Notes: generated by a model from the letters alone, not told the origin. DNA of 64,000 nucleotides from Rhodococcus tukisamuensis NBRC 100609 (GCF_001894985.1 NZ_BCXG01000008.1:124001-188000), one strand, 5' to 3'; numbered from the stretch's first letter, positions 47,226 through 57,068 are shown. A program made the numbers and translations.

Positions 47226-48116
47226 TCAGGTCGCTTCGAGTGCTGCGTCGACCTCGGCTCTCGTCGGTGCGGTGTCCGCGCCGTGCCGGGTGGTGGCCAG
47301 CGCACCGGCGGCGACCGCACGGCGGACGGCGACGGCGGGGCCCAGTCGCCATGAGGAAGCCAGTTCCCCGGTGAAGGCGTCGCCGGCGCCGGTGGTGTCG
47401 AGCACCTCCACGGCCGGCGGATCGGCGTGCACGTGCGCGCCGCCGGGTCCGTGGTGCGACGCGCCCCGGCCGCCGAAGGTGGTGACCAGGTGCGGCACCC
47501 GGCCGAGGACGGCGTCGCCGAGCTGATCGGCCTCCGTCTCGTTGACCACCAGCACGTCCACACAGTCGAGCAGTTCCGCCGGGAGCGGCTGCGCGGGGGA
47601 CGGGTTGAGGATCACGGTGACGGCGTGCTCGTGGGCGTGGCGGCAGGCGGCGACGACCGTCGGCAGGGGCAGTTCCAGTTGGCACAGCAGTAGGTCGGCC
47701 GCCGCGATCGCGTCGAGCTCGCCGGCGTCGAGTCCGGTCATCGTGGCGTTCGCGCCGCCGACCACGACGATGCTGTTCTCCCCGTGGGCGTCGACGGTGA
47801 TCAGGGCGACGCCGCTGGGCCCACGGGTCTCCCGCAGCAGCCGTGCGTCGACCTCCGCGTCGACGAGGTGCTGACGCAGTTGCAGGGCGAAGGTGTCGTC
47901 GCCGACCGCGCCGAGGAAGCTCACCGCCGCGCCCGCGCGGGCGGCGGCGACTGCCTGGTTTCCGCCCTTCCCGCCGGGTCCGGTGTGCAGGGACTGGCCC
48001 AGCACCGTCTCGCCGGGCTGGGGGAGCCGGGTGGTGACGGCGACCAGGTCCATGTTGATGCTGCCGAGCACGACGACACGGGTGGCGGCGGTCGGGGGAG
48101 CATCCGGTGCGGCCAT
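47226..48116 (-). CDS. rbsK: Ribokinase (PfkB family)
   Basis: A 296-residue PfkB-family sugar kinase. The N-terminus VVVLGSINMDLV and the ribose-binding GPGGKGGNQAVAAAR are ribokinase-specific. The C-terminal anion-hole motif DTTGAGDAFTG includes the catalytic Asp. The gene follows 10 nt after the SufR-like regulator gene on the same strand. No ribose transporter is encoded next to it. Confidence 0.93.
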   Translation of the reverse strand: MAAPDAPPTAATRVVVLGSINMDLVAVTTRLPQPGETVLGQSLHTGPGGKGGNQAVAAARAGAAVSFLGAVGDDTFALQLRQHLVDAEVDARLLRETRGPSGVALITVDAHGENSIVVVGGANATMTGLDAGELDAIAAADLLLCQLELPLPTVVAACRHAHEHAVTVILNPSPAQPLPAELLDCVDVLVVNETEADQLGDAVLGRVPHLVTTFGGRGASHHGPGGAHVHADPPAVEVLDTTGAGDAFTGELASSWRLGPAVAVRRAVAAGALATTRHGADTAPTRAEVDAALEAT

Positions 48117-48126
48117 GCCTTCGACG

Positions 48127-48801
48127 CTAGCCGGTGGCGGGTGCCGGTTCGATGCGGACGCAGCAGTACCCGTCCTCGGGGGCGAGCCGGGCGCGACGGC
48201 CCGCGCATCCGGCGCCGTCCAGCAGTCCCTCGATCAGCCCGAGGTTCATGCCGCACACCATCGCGGTGTGCTGCTGGGCAAGGGCGTGGAACGGGCAGTT
48301 CACCAGCGTGATGTCGGTGCCCTCGACGCGGGGCTCGTAGCCGCAGCCCTCGAGCGTGCCGAGGAGGTCGTCCGGTCCGGCCTCCGCGCCGATCGCTGCG
48401 CCGAGGTCCCGGGCGCGGCGGTCGAGGCTGCGCCGGGGTGACTCGCCGGTGCGTTCCGCGTCGTCGAGGGCCTGGGCCAGCAGCTGCCCCGCGAGCTCGT
48501 AGGAGCGCTCCGGCAACTGCACGGCCACCTCGCGGTCCGAACGGCGGTACAGCTTGGCGGGGCGTCCGGCGCCGGGCCCGGTGCGACCGGTGCGGCGCGC
48601 GAACTCGACGGTCAGCAGGCCCTCGTCGGCGAGCTTGTCCAGGTGGAACGCGGCGGTCTGACGGGCCATGCCGAGCGCCTCGGCGGCGTCGTCGCGGCCG
48701 ACCGGGTCGCGGTGGCCGCGGACGTAGTCGTAGAGCCGGCGTCGGGCCGGTTCGTCGAGGGCGGAGACGGCCGAGATGTCCGAGGGCGGGTTCGGAGACA
48801 T
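48127..48801 (-). CDS. SufR-like winged-helix regulator with a C-terminal cysteine array
   Basis: A 224-residue regulator. The N-terminal winged helix (about residues 10-80, GMARQTAAFHLDKLADEGLL) resembles ArsR/SufR types. The C-terminus carries cysteines at spacing C-x13-C-x15-C-x13-CC (in NCPFHALAQQH, VCGMNLG, GAGC and GYCC), close to the iron-sulphur-binding pattern of SufR. I infer an Fe-S or metal-sensing repressor. A -10 box TACAAT ends 6 nt before its ATG, so it looks leaderless. It diverges from the DoxX-folE operon across an 85-bp AT-rich gap and probably controls it. Confidence 0.82.
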   Translation of the reverse strand: MSPNPPSDISAVSALDEPARRRLYDYVRGHRDPVGRDDAAEALGMARQTAAFHLDKLADEGLLTVEFARRTGRTGPGAGRPAKLYRRSDREVAVQLPERSYELAGQLLAQALDDAERTGESPRRSLDRRARDLGAAIGAEAGPDDLLGTLEGCGYEPRVEGTDITLVNCPFHALAQQHTAMVCGMNLGLIEGLLDGAGCAGRRARLAPEDGYCCVRIEPAPATG

Positions 48802-48807
48802 GACCCC

Positions 48808-48856
48808 ATTGTAAAACCAATCAACGTTGACGTAATCTCCTTCGCGGTTCTATAGT
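48808..48856. promoter_or_regulatory. Divergent promoters with a palindromic operator
   Basis: On the plus strand TTGACG (48827-48832) and TATAGT (48851-48856) with an 18-bp spacer form a near-ideal promoter for doxX. On the minus strand TACAAT (48813-48808) serves the regulator. The perfect palindrome TCAACGTTGA (48821-48830) overlaps the doxX -35 hexamer and is the likely operator of the SufR-like protein. Confidence 0.75.
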
Positions 48857-48886
48857 TAAATCACATTATTTTTAGAAGGAGGAGTC

Positions 48887-49321
48887 ATGGCGACCGAGAC
48901 GAAAAGCCAGCTCAACGGGGGTCGGTCCCGCCTCGCCGATCCCGGATACCAGGCATTTCTGCTGCTGCGGACGGTGTTCACCGTGGCGCCGATCCTGTTC
49001 GGTCTCGACAAGTTCACGAACGTGATGACCGACTGGCCCGCCTACCTCGCGCCGTGGATCGACGGGATCCTGCCGGGCACCGCGCAGCAGGGCATGTACA
49101 TCGTCGGAGTGATCGAGGTGGTCGCCGGACTCGTCGTGGCGATCGCGCCCAGGTTCGGTGCCTGGCTGGTGGTGGCCTGGCTCGCCGGGATCATCGTCAA
49201 CCTGCTGACCCTGCCCGGCTACTACGACGTGGCACTGCGCGACTTCGGCCTGCTGGTCGCGGCCGCCGCACTCGGTCGCCTCGCGGTCAAGTACGCCGGC
49301 GGGCACGGGGCAACCCGGTGA
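48887..49321 (+). CDS. DoxX-family membrane protein
   Basis: A 144-residue DoxX/DoxD-like integral membrane protein with four predicted transmembrane segments after a 22-residue polar N-terminus (RTVFTVAPILFGLDKF; MYIVGVIEVVAGLVVAI; AWLVVAWLAGIIVNLL; FGLLVAAAALGRL). DoxX proteins are linked to thiol and redox homeostasis in mycobacteria. AAGGAGGA lies just before the ATG. Its stop overlaps the folE GTG, so the two are co-translated. The regulator diverges from it. Confidence 0.88.
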   Translation: MATETKSQLNGGRSRLADPGYQAFLLLRTVFTVAPILFGLDKFTNVMTDWPAYLAPWIDGILPGTAQQGMYIVGVIEVVAGLVVAIAPRFGAWLVVAWLAGIIVNLLTLPGYYDVALRDFGLLVAAAALGRLAVKYAGGHGATR

Positions 49322-49932
49322 GTGCCGCGCTGGACCTCGAGGTCGAGCCGCCGACGCAGGTCCGGGCGGGACGGCTACGTCCCGCCGTGGACCTGCCCGC
49401 CGCCGAGCGCGCGGTCGCGGACCTGCTCCGCGCGCTGGGGCGTGACCCCGACGGCGTCCACCTCTCGGACACCCCGCGCCGGGTGGCGGCGTCGTACGAG
49501 GAGATGCTCACCCCACGCGACTTCGACCTGACCACGTTCCCCAACGACGCGGGGTACGACGAACTGGTGCTGGCCAGGGACATCCCGATGATCTCGCTGT
49601 GCGAGCACCACCTGCTGCCGTTCCGCGGGGTCGCCCACGTCGGTTACCTGCCGGGCGGACGCATCCTCGGCCTGTCCAAGCTGGCGCGGGTGGTGGAGCT
49701 GTTCGCGCGGGACCTGCAGGTGCAGGAGCGGCTGACCATGCAGGTGGCGGACTGGCTCGGCGAGCACCTGCAGCCCCGCGGCATCGGCGTGGTGATCGAG
49801 GCCGAGCACATGTGCATGTCGGTGCGCGGCGTGCAGGCCGCCGGGACCCGGACCGTCACCTCGGCGGTGCGCGGCGCGCTGCGCGAGAACCCGGCCGCCC
49901 GGCGCGAGTTCCTCGACCTGATCAGGGGCTGA
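49318..49932 (+). CDS. folE: GTP cyclohydrolase I
   Basis: A 204-residue zinc enzyme that converts GTP to dihydroneopterin triphosphate. Zinc ligands are in SLCEHHLLPF and the later MCMSVRGV; LSKLARVVELFARDLQVQER is the conserved active-site helix. GTG 49318 overlaps the doxX stop. In mycolata the housekeeping folE is normally next to ftsH and folP; here it is alone with doxX under a redox-type regulator, so it may be a second, conditional copy. The rest of the genome is needed to know. Confidence 0.93.
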   Translation: MSAALDLEVEPPTQVRAGRLRPAVDLPAAERAVADLLRALGRDPDGVHLSDTPRRVAASYEEMLTPRDFDLTTFPNDAGYDELVLARDIPMISLCEHHLLPFRGVAHVGYLPGGRILGLSKLARVVELFARDLQVQERLTMQVADWLGEHLQPRGIGVVIEAEHMCMSVRGVQAAGTRTVTSAVRGALRENPAARREFLDLIRG

Positions 49933-49963
49933 CCGGTTTGCCGGGAGGCGGCCGGGGAACGGC

Positions 49964-51364
49964 TCAGACCGTCGTCGTCGCCTTCTCCTCGCGGGACCGG
50001 AGCAGGAGGTAACCGCCGCAGACGATCACCGCGAAGACCGCGCCGACGAGCAGTGCGGTGCGGCCGGCGGAACTGAAGAACAGCAGCACCAGGACCCCCG
50101 CCAGGAAGGCCAGCGCCAGCCAGTTGGTCACCGGCGCGCCCGGCAGTCGGTAGTCCACCGCGGGCAGGCGACCGGCCCGCACCTCGTTCCGGTACCGCAG
50201 GTGGCAGACCAGGATGGTGCCCCACACGAAGATGATCCCGACGGTGGAGACCGACGTGATGTAGAGGAAGGCCCGGTCCGGGGAGATCACGTTGACCACC
50301 ACGCCGATCAGCATCACACCTGCGGACAGGGCGATGCCGGGCAGCGGCACCGACCGGCCGCTGAGCCCGCCCAGCGCCGCCGGGGCCTCCTGACGCAGTG
50401 ACAGGCTGCGCAGCATCCGGCCGGTGGAGTAGATGCCCGAGTTGCACGACGACAGCGCCGCGGTGAGCAGTACGAAGTTCATGATCCCGGCGGCGGCCGG
50501 GATGCCGATCTGCTGCAGCACCTCCACGAACGGGCTGAACCCGGCACGGAAGTCGCGCCAGCTGGCCACCGACATGATCACCACCAGCGACCCGACGTAG
50601 AACAGCCCGATCCGCAGCGGTAGCGAGTTGATCGCCTTGCGCAGCGTCGGCTTGGGATCGCGGGCCTCACCCGCGGTGACCCCGATCAACTCCACACCGA
50701 CGTAGGCGAACATCACGATCTGCAGGCTCATCAGCGCGGCCCCGAACCCGTTGGGAAACACGCCGCCGTCCGCCCACAGATTCGTCACCGTCGGATTGGT
50801 GGCCTGGCCGAAGCCCAGGGTGAGCACGCCGATGCCGATCAGGATCATGCCGATGATCGCGGTGATCTTGATCGCCGCGAACCAGAACTCGGCCTCGCCG
50901 AACAGCTTCACCGAGATCAGGTTGGCGCCGAACAGCAGCGCCAGCACCACCAGCGCCGTCAACCAGGTGGGTACCGCCGGAAACCAGAACTCCACGTACT
51001 TGCCGGCGACCGTGATCTCGGCCATGCACGTGGCCGTCCACACCGCCCAGTACGTCCAGCCGGTGACGAACCCGAAGAACCGGCCGAGGAACTCCTCTGC
51101 GTACTCGCCGAAGCTGCCCGAGACCGCGCGGTAGGTGAGCAGTTCGCCCAGCGCGCGCATGATCACGAACACCGCCAGTCCGGCCGCGAGGTAGGCCAGG
51201 ATCAGGGACGGGCCGGCGGACTCGATGGCGGCGCCGGAGCCGTAGAAAAGGCCCGTCCCGATGGCGCCGCCGATGGCGATCATCTGGATGGTGCGCGAGT
51301 TCAACCCGCGGCTGTAGCCCTCGGACTCGTCGGCGCGGAGCGCCTCGTCGGTTGTCTTTGTCAT
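49964..51364 (-). CDS. APC-family amino-acid permease
   Basis: A 466-residue secondary transporter with about 12 hydrophobic segments. The consensus first helix [20 protein letters not shown] is that of the amino-acid transporter (AAT) subfamily (GabP/AnsP/ProY/CycA), and [19 protein letters not shown] is its second signature. The sequence does not allow me to name the substrate. ATG 51364 follows GAAGGCAG. It is convergent to folE and diverges from proA, which makes proline or a related amino acid tempting but unproven. Confidence 0.92.
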   Translation of the reverse strand: MTKTTDEALRADESEGYSRGLNSRTIQMIAIGGAIGTGLFYGSGAAIESAGPSLILAYLAAGLAVFVIMRALGELLTYRAVSGSFGEYAEEFLGRFFGFVTGWTYWAVWTATCMAEITVAGKYVEFWFPAVPTWLTALVVLALLFGANLISVKLFGEAEFWFAAIKITAIIGMILIGIGVLTLGFGQATNPTVTNLWADGGVFPNGFGAALMSLQIVMFAYVGVELIGVTAGEARDPKPTLRKAINSLPLRIGLFYVGSLVVIMSVASWRDFRAGFSPFVEVLQQIGIPAAAGIMNFVLLTAALSSCNSGIYSTGRMLRSLSLRQEAPAALGGLSGRSVPLPGIALSAGVMLIGVVVNVISPDRAFLYITSVSTVGIIFVWGTILVCHLRYRNEVRAGRLPAVDYRLPGAPVTNWLALAFLAGVLVLLFFSSAGRTALLVGAVFAVIVCGGYLLLRSREEKATTTV

Positions 51365-51424
51365 GGGCTGCCTTCGTTGGTGCGCGGAGCGTTGGGCCGG
51401 TCGATTATGCGCCGGTCGGGTCGT

Positions 51425-51430
51425 TACCCT
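51425..51430 (+). promoter_or_regulatory. -10 box TACCCT for leaderless proA
   Basis: TACCCT ends 6 nt before ATG 51437. An upstream in-frame start would lie before the promoter element, so the box fixes the start. There is no Shine-Dalgarno. Confidence 0.55.
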
Positions 51431-51436
51431 GTATTC

Positions 51437-52711
51437 ATGACCGCGGTGAACGAACCTCTGCAGGTGACCAGCGACGTCCGTGAGGCCGTGCACGAGGCCG
51501 CGCGTCGCGCCCGCGTGGCGTCCCGGGTGCTCGCACTCCTCACGACCGCCGAGAAGGATCGCGCGCTGGGTGCGGCCGCCGACGCGCTCCTCGCGGCGAC
51601 GGACACGGTGCTCGCCGCCAACGCCCGCGACATCGACGTCGCGCGGGCCGGCGGCACCGAGGAGAGCCTGCTCGACCGGCTGCGGCTGACCGCGGACCGG
51701 GTCGAGGGCATCGCGTCGGGGCTGCGTCAGGTCGCCGGCCTCGCCGACCCGGTCGGCGGGGTGGTCCGCGGCTCGACGCTGCCGAACGGCCTGGAGATCC
51801 GTCAGGTCCGGGTGCCGCTCGGGGTGGTCGGCATGGTCTACGAGGCCCGCCCCAACGTCACCGTCGACGCGTTCGGCCTGGCCCTCAAGTCCGGCAACGC
51901 GGCTCTGCTCCGCGGTTCGTCGTCCGCGGCGCACTCGAACGCGGCCCTGGTCGAGGTGCTCCGCGGCGCACTGACCTCGCAGGGTCTTCCTGCCGACGCG
52001 GTGCAGTTGCTGCCCAGCGAGGACCGTTCCAGCGTCACGCACCTGATCCAAGCCCGCGGCCTGGTGGACGTGGTGATCCCACGCGGCGGTGCCGGCCTGA
52101 TCAACGCCGTGGTGCGGGACGCGACCGTGCCGACCATCGAGACCGGCGTCGGCAACTGCCACGTCTACGTGCACGCCGCGGCGGACCTCGCGATGGCCGA
52201 GAAGATCGTGATCAACGCCAAGACCCGCCGGCCCAGCGTGTGCAACACCGCCGAGACCATCCTGGTGGACCGGGCCATCGCCGACGTGGCGGTGCCGGCC
52301 CTGACCCAGGCGCTCCAGGCTCACAGCGTCGTCATCCACGGCGACCTGCCCGGCCAGGTGCCCGCCACCGAGGCCGACTGGTCCGAGGAGTACCTGACCC
52401 TCGACGTCGCGCTCAAGGTGGTCGACGGGCTGGACGAGGCGGTCGAGCACATCGACCGCTACGGCACCGGCCACACCGAGGCCATCGTCACCGGCGACCT
52501 GGCCGCGGCCCGGGAGTTCACCGCCCGGGTGGACGCCGCCGCGGTGATGGTCAACGCCTCGACCGCCTTCACCGACGGCGAGCAGTTCGGTTTCGGCGCG
52601 GAGATCGGCATCTCCACCCAGAAGCTGCACGCCCGCGGACCGATGGGTCTCGGCGAACTCACCTCCACCAAGTGGACCGTGTGGGGCGACGGGCACGTCC
52701 GCCCGGTCTGA
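51437..52711 (+). CDS. proA: Gamma-glutamyl phosphate reductase
   Basis: A 424-residue ALDH-fold enzyme for the second step of proline synthesis. Diagnostic segments are [20 protein letters not shown] and [13 protein letters not shown], and the catalytic Cys is in [12 protein letters not shown]. The C-terminus has [16 protein letters not shown]. The start at 51437 is supported by the leaderless -10 box; an upstream frame would add 20 Arg-rich residues. It is followed 45 nt later by the MoxR gene. Confidence 0.97.
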   Translation: MTAVNEPLQVTSDVREAVHEAARRARVASRVLALLTTAEKDRALGAAADALLAATDTVLAANARDIDVARAGGTEESLLDRLRLTADRVEGIASGLRQVAGLADPVGGVVRGSTLPNGLEIRQVRVPLGVVGMVYEARPNVTVDAFGLALKSGNAALLRGSSSAAHSNAALVEVLRGALTSQGLPADAVQLLPSEDRSSVTHLIQARGLVDVVIPRGGAGLINAVVRDATVPTIETGVGNCHVYVHAAADLAMAEKIVINAKTRRPSVCNTAETILVDRAIADVAVPALTQALQAHSVVIHGDLPGQVPATEADWSEEYLTLDVALKVVDGLDEAVEHIDRYGTGHTEAIVTGDLAAAREFTARVDAAAVMVNASTAFTDGEQFGFGAEIGISTQKLHARGPMGLGELTSTKWTVWGDGHVRPV

Positions 52712-52756
52712 TCCGAGCACAACCCGACCTTGATCGACCAAACCTGAGGAGCCAGT

Positions 52757-53659
52757 GTGGACCGCGCCCTGCCGATGACGCCGCCGATCTTCGCGAGCGT
52801 CGACGAGGTGATCACCCGGCTCGCCGAGACGGGGTACCTGGCCGACAAGGCCACCGCGACCGCGGTGTACCTCGCCGACCGGCTCGGCAAGCCGCTGCTG
52901 ATCGAGGGCCCGGCCGGTGTGGGCAAGACCGAGCTGTCGCGGGCCGTCGCGCAGACCGCGGGCGCCGAACTGGTGCGGCTGCAGTGCTACGAGGGCGTCG
53001 ACGAGTCGCGGGCTCTCTACGAGTGGAACCACGCCAAGCAGATCCTGCGGATCCAGGCCGGCGGGGCCGGTGCGGCGGCGGGGGACGCCGCCAGCTGGGA
53101 CGCCACCAAGCTGGACGTCTTCTCCGAGGAGTTCCTGCTGCCGCGGCCGTTGCTCACCGCGATCCGCCGCGAGGACCCGACCGTCCTGCTGATCGACGAG
53201 GTGGACAAGGCCGACGTCGAGATCGAGGGCCTGCTGCTCGAGGTGCTCAGCGACTTCGCGGTCACGGTGCCCGAGCTCGGCACCATCGTCGCGACCCGCA
53301 AGCCGTTCGCGGTGCTCACCTCCAACGCGACGAGGGAGCTGTCCGAGGCGCTCAAGCGCCGCTGCCTGTTCCTGCACCTGGACTTCCCGGACGCGGAGCT
53401 CGAGCGCCGCATCCTGGCCAGCCGGGTCCCCGAGCTGCCGGAGGCGGTGGCCGAGCAGCTCGTCAACACCGTCCGGGTGCTGCGCGGCATGCAGCTCAAG
53501 AAGCTGCCGTCGGTCGCCGAGACCATCGACTGGGGCCGCACCCTGCTGGCGCTGGGGATGGACACCCTCGACGATGACGCGGTCCGTGCCACCATGGGAG
53601 TGATCCTCAAGCACCGATCCGACCAGCAGCGCGCCGCCGCCGAACTGCGACTGAACTGA
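52757..53659 (+). CDS. MoxR-family AAA+ ATPase
   Basis: A 300-residue MoxR-type ATPase, thought to act as a chaperone for assembly of protein complexes. Walker A is GPAGVGKTE (residues 51-59), Walker B is VLLIDEVDKAD, sensor 1 is VLTSNATRELSEAL, and the arginine finger region is LKRRCLFLHLDF. GAGGAG precedes GTG 52757. It is 14 nt upstream of a VWA-domain gene, the usual MoxR-VWA pair, and the same order occurs in mycobacteria (Rv2426c-Rv2425c as I recall). Its clients are unknown. Confidence 0.93.
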   Translation: MDRALPMTPPIFASVDEVITRLAETGYLADKATATAVYLADRLGKPLLIEGPAGVGKTELSRAVAQTAGAELVRLQCYEGVDESRALYEWNHAKQILRIQAGGAGAAAGDAASWDATKLDVFSEEFLLPRPLLTAIRREDPTVLLIDEVDKADVEIEGLLLEVLSDFAVTVPELGTIVATRKPFAVLTSNATRELSEALKRRCLFLHLDFPDAELERRILASRVPELPEAVAEQLVNTVRVLRGMQLKKLPSVAETIDWGRTLLALGMDTLDDDAVRATMGVILKHRSDQQRAAAELRLN

Positions 53660-53673
53660 CGTAGGAGCCCCGC

Positions 53674-55116
53674 ATGGCCGTCACCGCCGCCGCCTCGGGC
53701 GGACCCGCCGCCCCGTACGGCCTGCCCGGGCACCTCGTGGACTTCGTCGAGGCGCTGCGTCGACGCGGGATTCCCGTCGGCCCGTCGGAGACGGTGGACG
53801 CCGGTCAGGTGATGTCGGTGCTCGACCTGCTGGACCGCGAAGCCCTGCGCGAGGGCCTGGCCTGCTCGTTGCTGCGTCGGCCGACGCACCGTGCCACCTT
53901 CGACGCACTGTTCGACCTGTGGTTCCCGGCCGCGGTCGGGGTGCGCGACGGCGGCGCCGTTGACCTGCAGATTCCGCGGCGGCCCGACGGCACCGTGGAT
54001 TTCGACGCGCTGCGTGAGCTCATCGCCGGGCTGCTGGCGGACGGCTCCGCGGAGTCGCTGGAACTCACCGAGAAGCTGACCGCGCAGCTGGTCGAGCAGC
54101 TCGGCCAGTACCAGTCGTCGAAGGGCCCGTCGTTCTCGGCGTACCAGGCGCTGCGGGACGTGGCACCGGAGACGCTGGTCGAGCGGATCCTCGACGGGCT
54201 GCTCGGCAACCGGGTCGAGGGCCAGCACGACGCGGGCGACTACGCCACCGAGGTGGCCCGGCGCACCGCCGCGCAGCGGGTCGCGGACTTCCGGAAGCTG
54301 GTCGAGCAGGAGACCCGGCGCCGCTCCGCCGAGCAGCTCGGCAAGGAACGGGTGGCCACCTACGGGGTGCCGCGGCTCGCCGAGGAGGTCGACTTCCTGC
54401 GGGCGTCCGACTCCGAGCTCGTCGCGCTGCGCCGCACCGTCACCCCACTCGCCCGCAAGCTCGCCAGCAGGCTGGCCGCCCGCCGCAAGCGCAGCCGTGC
54501 CGGCGCGATCGACCTGCGCAAGACGCTGCGCAAGTCGATGTCCACCGGCGGTGTCCCGATCGACCTGGTCCAGCGCAAGCCCCGGCCTGCCCGGCCGGAG
54601 CTGGTGGTGCTGTGCGACGTGTCCGGTTCGGTCGCCGGCTTCAGCAACTTCACGCTGCTACTGGTGCACGCGCTGCGCGAGCAGTTCTCCCGGGTGCGGG
54701 TGTTCGCGTTCATCGACACCACCGACGAGGTCACCCGGTTCTTCGACGCCGGCGCCGACCTCGGCTCGGCGATGTCCCGGATGATCCGCGAGGCCGACCT
54801 GATCACGTACGACGGGCACTCGGACTACGGCAACGCGCTCGGGGTGTTCGCCGAGCGGTTCGCGCACAGCCTCACCAGCAAGTCGTCGCTGTTGATCCTG
54901 GGCGACGCGCGGAACAACTACCGGGACCCGAACCTGACGGCGCTGACCCACCTGGCCGCGGTCGCCAAGCACACGCACTGGCTGAACCCGGAGCCGACCG
55001 GGCAGTGGGGCAGCGGCGACTCGGCCGCGCTGGTGTACGCCGACGCGGTGACGATGCACGAGTGCCGCTCGGCGAGCCAGCTGGCCACGGTGGTCGAGCG
55101 ACTGCTGCCGGTCTGA
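53674..55116 (+). CDS. VWA/CoxE-like protein, partner of the MoxR ATPase
   Basis: A 480-residue soluble protein with a C-terminal von Willebrand factor A domain: MIDAS residues Asp315-x-Ser-x-Ser in CDVSGSVAGFS. The N-terminal 290 residues are CoxE-like, helical, with a basic segment (RKLASRLAARRKRSR) just before the VWA domain. No signal peptide or membrane segment is seen, so it acts in the cytoplasm. GTAGGAG lies before the ATG. Together with the MoxR ATPase it probably forms a metal-loading or complex-assembly chaperone; the client is not apparent. Confidence 0.9.
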   Translation: MAVTAAASGGPAAPYGLPGHLVDFVEALRRRGIPVGPSETVDAGQVMSVLDLLDREALREGLACSLLRRPTHRATFDALFDLWFPAAVGVRDGGAVDLQIPRRPDGTVDFDALRELIAGLLADGSAESLELTEKLTAQLVEQLGQYQSSKGPSFSAYQALRDVAPETLVERILDGLLGNRVEGQHDAGDYATEVARRTAAQRVADFRKLVEQETRRRSAEQLGKERVATYGVPRLAEEVDFLRASDSELVALRRTVTPLARKLASRLAARRKRSRAGAIDLRKTLRKSMSTGGVPIDLVQRKPRPARPELVVLCDVSGSVAGFSNFTLLLVHALREQFSRVRVFAFIDTTDEVTRFFDAGADLGSAMSRMIREADLITYDGHSDYGNALGVFAERFAHSLTSKSSLLILGDARNNYRDPNLTALTHLAAVAKHTHWLNPEPTGQWGSGDSAALVYADAVTMHECRSASQLATVVERLLPV

Positions 55117-55144
55117 CCACGCGAGCGGGAGGCGGCGACGCACC

Positions 55145-55160
55145 GACCAGTAAGCTGGTC
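55145..55160 (+). promoter_or_regulatory. nadD -10 box inside an inverted repeat
   Basis: GACCAG-TAAG-CTGGTC is a perfect inverted repeat that overlaps the -10 box TAAGCT (55151-55156). The box ends 8 nt before GTG 55165, so nadD is probably leaderless. A repressor at this site would block the whole nadD operon; its identity is unknown. Confidence 0.5.
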
Positions 55161-55164
55161 ACTC

Positions 55165-55971
55165 GTGCAGGACGAAGTGGGTGCGACGAAGAGCGGCTCG
55201 GCGACGACGCCGCAGCCTCGTGCGGCGGAGCCGTTGTCGCCAGGTGCGGCGGAGCCGAGGCGGACCGGTGTGGCAAAGCCGAGACGGCTCGGCGTCATGG
55301 GCGGCACCTTCGACCCCATCCACCATGGACACCTCGTGGCGGCCAGTGAGGTCTCGGACCGATTCGGGCTCGACGAAGTGATCTTCGTCCCCACCGGCCA
55401 GCCCTGGCAGAAGGAGGCGCGCAGCGTCAGCCCGGCCGAGGACCGGTACCTGATGACGGTCATCGCAACCGCCTCCAACCCGGGGTTTTCCGTCAGCCGC
55501 GTCGACGTGGACCGGGAGAAGGCGACCTACACCGTCGACACCCTGCGGGACCTGCGGGCGCAGCACCCGGACGCCGAGTTGTACTTCATCACCGGTGCGG
55601 ATGCGCTGGAAAACATCCTTTCCTGGCAGAATTGGGAGGAGCTGTTCCAGCTGGCGAGGTTCGTCGGCGTGTCCCGGCCCGGTTTCGAGCTCGGCATCGA
55701 GCATCTCGCCGACCACTTGGCCGATCTGCCCAAGGGTGCGCTGACGCTCGTCGAGGTGCCCGCGCTGGCGATCTCCTCGACCGAGTGCCGGCTCCGGGCC
55801 AGCGAGAACCGACCCGTCTGGTACCTGGTGCCCGACGGGGTGGTCCAGTACATCTCCAAACGCAACCTCTACCGGCCGCTCGACGCAGAGCGGCTCGACG
55901 GGGCCGTCACGGTGTCGCAACCGGCACCGCACAAGATCCACCCCCAACCGCAGAACCTGGAGAACACTTAA
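55165..55971 (+). CDS. nadD: Nicotinate-nucleotide adenylyltransferase
   Basis: A 268-residue NadD that makes deamido-NAD from nicotinate mononucleotide and ATP. The nucleotidyltransferase motifs are [12 protein letters not shown] and ISSTECR. Residues 1-42 form an Ala/Pro/Arg-rich extension absent from most NadD; the C-terminal 30 residues are Pro-rich and also extra. The start GTG 55165 is supported by the leaderless -10 box; a start near residue 40 would be the conventional one. It heads a run of tightly spaced genes that extends to degV. Confidence 0.94.
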   Translation: MQDEVGATKSGSATTPQPRAAEPLSPGAAEPRRTGVAKPRRLGVMGGTFDPIHHGHLVAASEVSDRFGLDEVIFVPTGQPWQKEARSVSPAEDRYLMTVIATASNPGFSVSRVDVDREKATYTVDTLRDLRAQHPDAELYFITGADALENILSWQNWEELFQLARFVGVSRPGFELGIEHLADHLADLPKGALTLVEVPALAISSTECRLRASENRPVWYLVPDGVVQYISKRNLYRPLDAERLDGAVTVSQPAPHKIHPQPQNLENT

Positions 55972-56403
55972 GTGAGCGCATCCGCCGAAGCCACCGAAAT
56001 GTCGCGCATCGCCGCGCTGGCAGCCGACGAGAAGCTGGCCACCGAGGTGGTCGTTCTCGACGTCTCGGAGCAGCTCGTCATCACTGACTGCTTCGTCATC
56101 GCCTCGGCGTCGAACGAGCGTCAGGTCAACTCGATCGTCGACAACGTGGAGGAGAAGCTCCGCGAGGCCGGGCACAAGCCGGTCCGCAAGGAGGGCACCC
56201 GCGAGGGCCGCTGGGCGCTGCTCGACTACATCGACATGGTCGTGCACATCCAGCACAGCGACGAGCGCGAGTTCTACGGCCTCGAGCGGCTGTGGAAGGA
56301 CTGCCCGGTCGTCCCCGTCGAGGGCATCGAGGCCACCCCGCGACCCGCCGTCGACGACGAGGAGAACGCGAACCTCAACGACCGCGACGAGCCCACGCAG
56401 TGA
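55972..56403 (+). CDS. rsfS: Ribosomal silencing factor RsfS
   Basis: A 143-residue RsfS/YbeB-family protein that binds L14 and blocks subunit joining in starvation. Family features: VVLDVSEQLVITDCFVIASA, NERQVNSIVDNVEEKL, GRWALLDYIDMVVHI and FYGLERLW. GTG 55972 follows the nadD stop with no gap. The C-terminal 25 residues are acidic and extra. Its stop overlaps the next GTG. Confidence 0.96.
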   Translation: MSASAEATEMSRIAALAADEKLATEVVVLDVSEQLVITDCFVIASASNERQVNSIVDNVEEKLREAGHKPVRKEGTREGRWALLDYIDMVVHIQHSDEREFYGLERLWKDCPVVPVEGIEATPRPAVDDEENANLNDRDEPTQ

Positions 56404-57068
56404 CAGCACGCCCCTCGCACGGTGTCCCGGTCCGGCGGCTGATCCTGCTCCGCCACGGGCAGACCGAGTACAACGCCGGCGACCGGATGCAGGGTCAGCT
56501 CGACACCGACCTGTCCGAGCTGGGCCGGTTTCAGGCCAAGTCCGCGGCGCGGGCCCTGGCCGAGCGCCGGCCCGCCGAGGTCGTCTCCTCGGACCTGCGG
56601 CGCGCGCTGGACACCGCGACCGCGCTCGCCGAGCAGTCGGGGTTGACCGTCAGCACCGACGAGCGGCTCCGCGAGACGCATCTCGGTGAGTGGCAGGGGC
56701 TGACCCACACCCAGGTCGACGAGCGCGACCCCGGTGCCCGGGCGGCCTGGCGCGCCGACGCGCGCTGGGCCCCGCCCGGCGGCGAGAGCCGGATCGACGT
56801 CGCGCGGCGGTCCGCCCCCGTGGTCGCCGAACTGGTCGCGCAGCGCCCGGAGTGGGGCGAGGCGCCCCTCGTCCTGGTGGCGCACGGCGGACTGATCGCG
56901 GCGCTGACCGCCACGCTCCTGGACCTGCCGGTGGACCGCTGGGCCGTGCTCGGGGGCCTGGGCAACACCAGTTGGGTGCAGCTGAGCGGACACGGCGAAC
57001 CCGATGCACTCGGCTGGCGGCTGGACGTTTGGAACGCGTCGGCTAACGTAGCCAGCGATGTCCTCTGA
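56400..57068 (+). CDS. gpgP: Histidine phosphatase, probable glucosyl-3-phosphoglycerate phosphatase
   Basis: A 222-residue phosphoglycerate-mutase-fold phosphatase. The catalytic RHG motif is [12 protein letters not shown], with the second His in [12 protein letters not shown]. Position after nadD-rsfS and before octT is that of mycobacterial GpgP (Rv2419c), which dephosphorylates glucosyl-3-phosphoglycerate in the methylglucose lipopolysaccharide pathway. The specific role rests on synteny. GTG 56400 overlaps the rsfS stop. Its last 11 bases overlap the octT start. Confidence 0.82.
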   Translation: MTARPSHGVPVRRLILLRHGQTEYNAGDRMQGQLDTDLSELGRFQAKSAARALAERRPAEVVSSDLRRALDTATALAEQSGLTVSTDERLRETHLGEWQGLTHTQVDERDPGARAAWRADARWAPPGGESRIDVARRSAPVVAELVAQRPEWGEAPLVLVAHGGLIAALTATLLDLPVDRWAVLGGLGNTSWVQLSGHGEPDALGWRLDVWNASANVASDVL

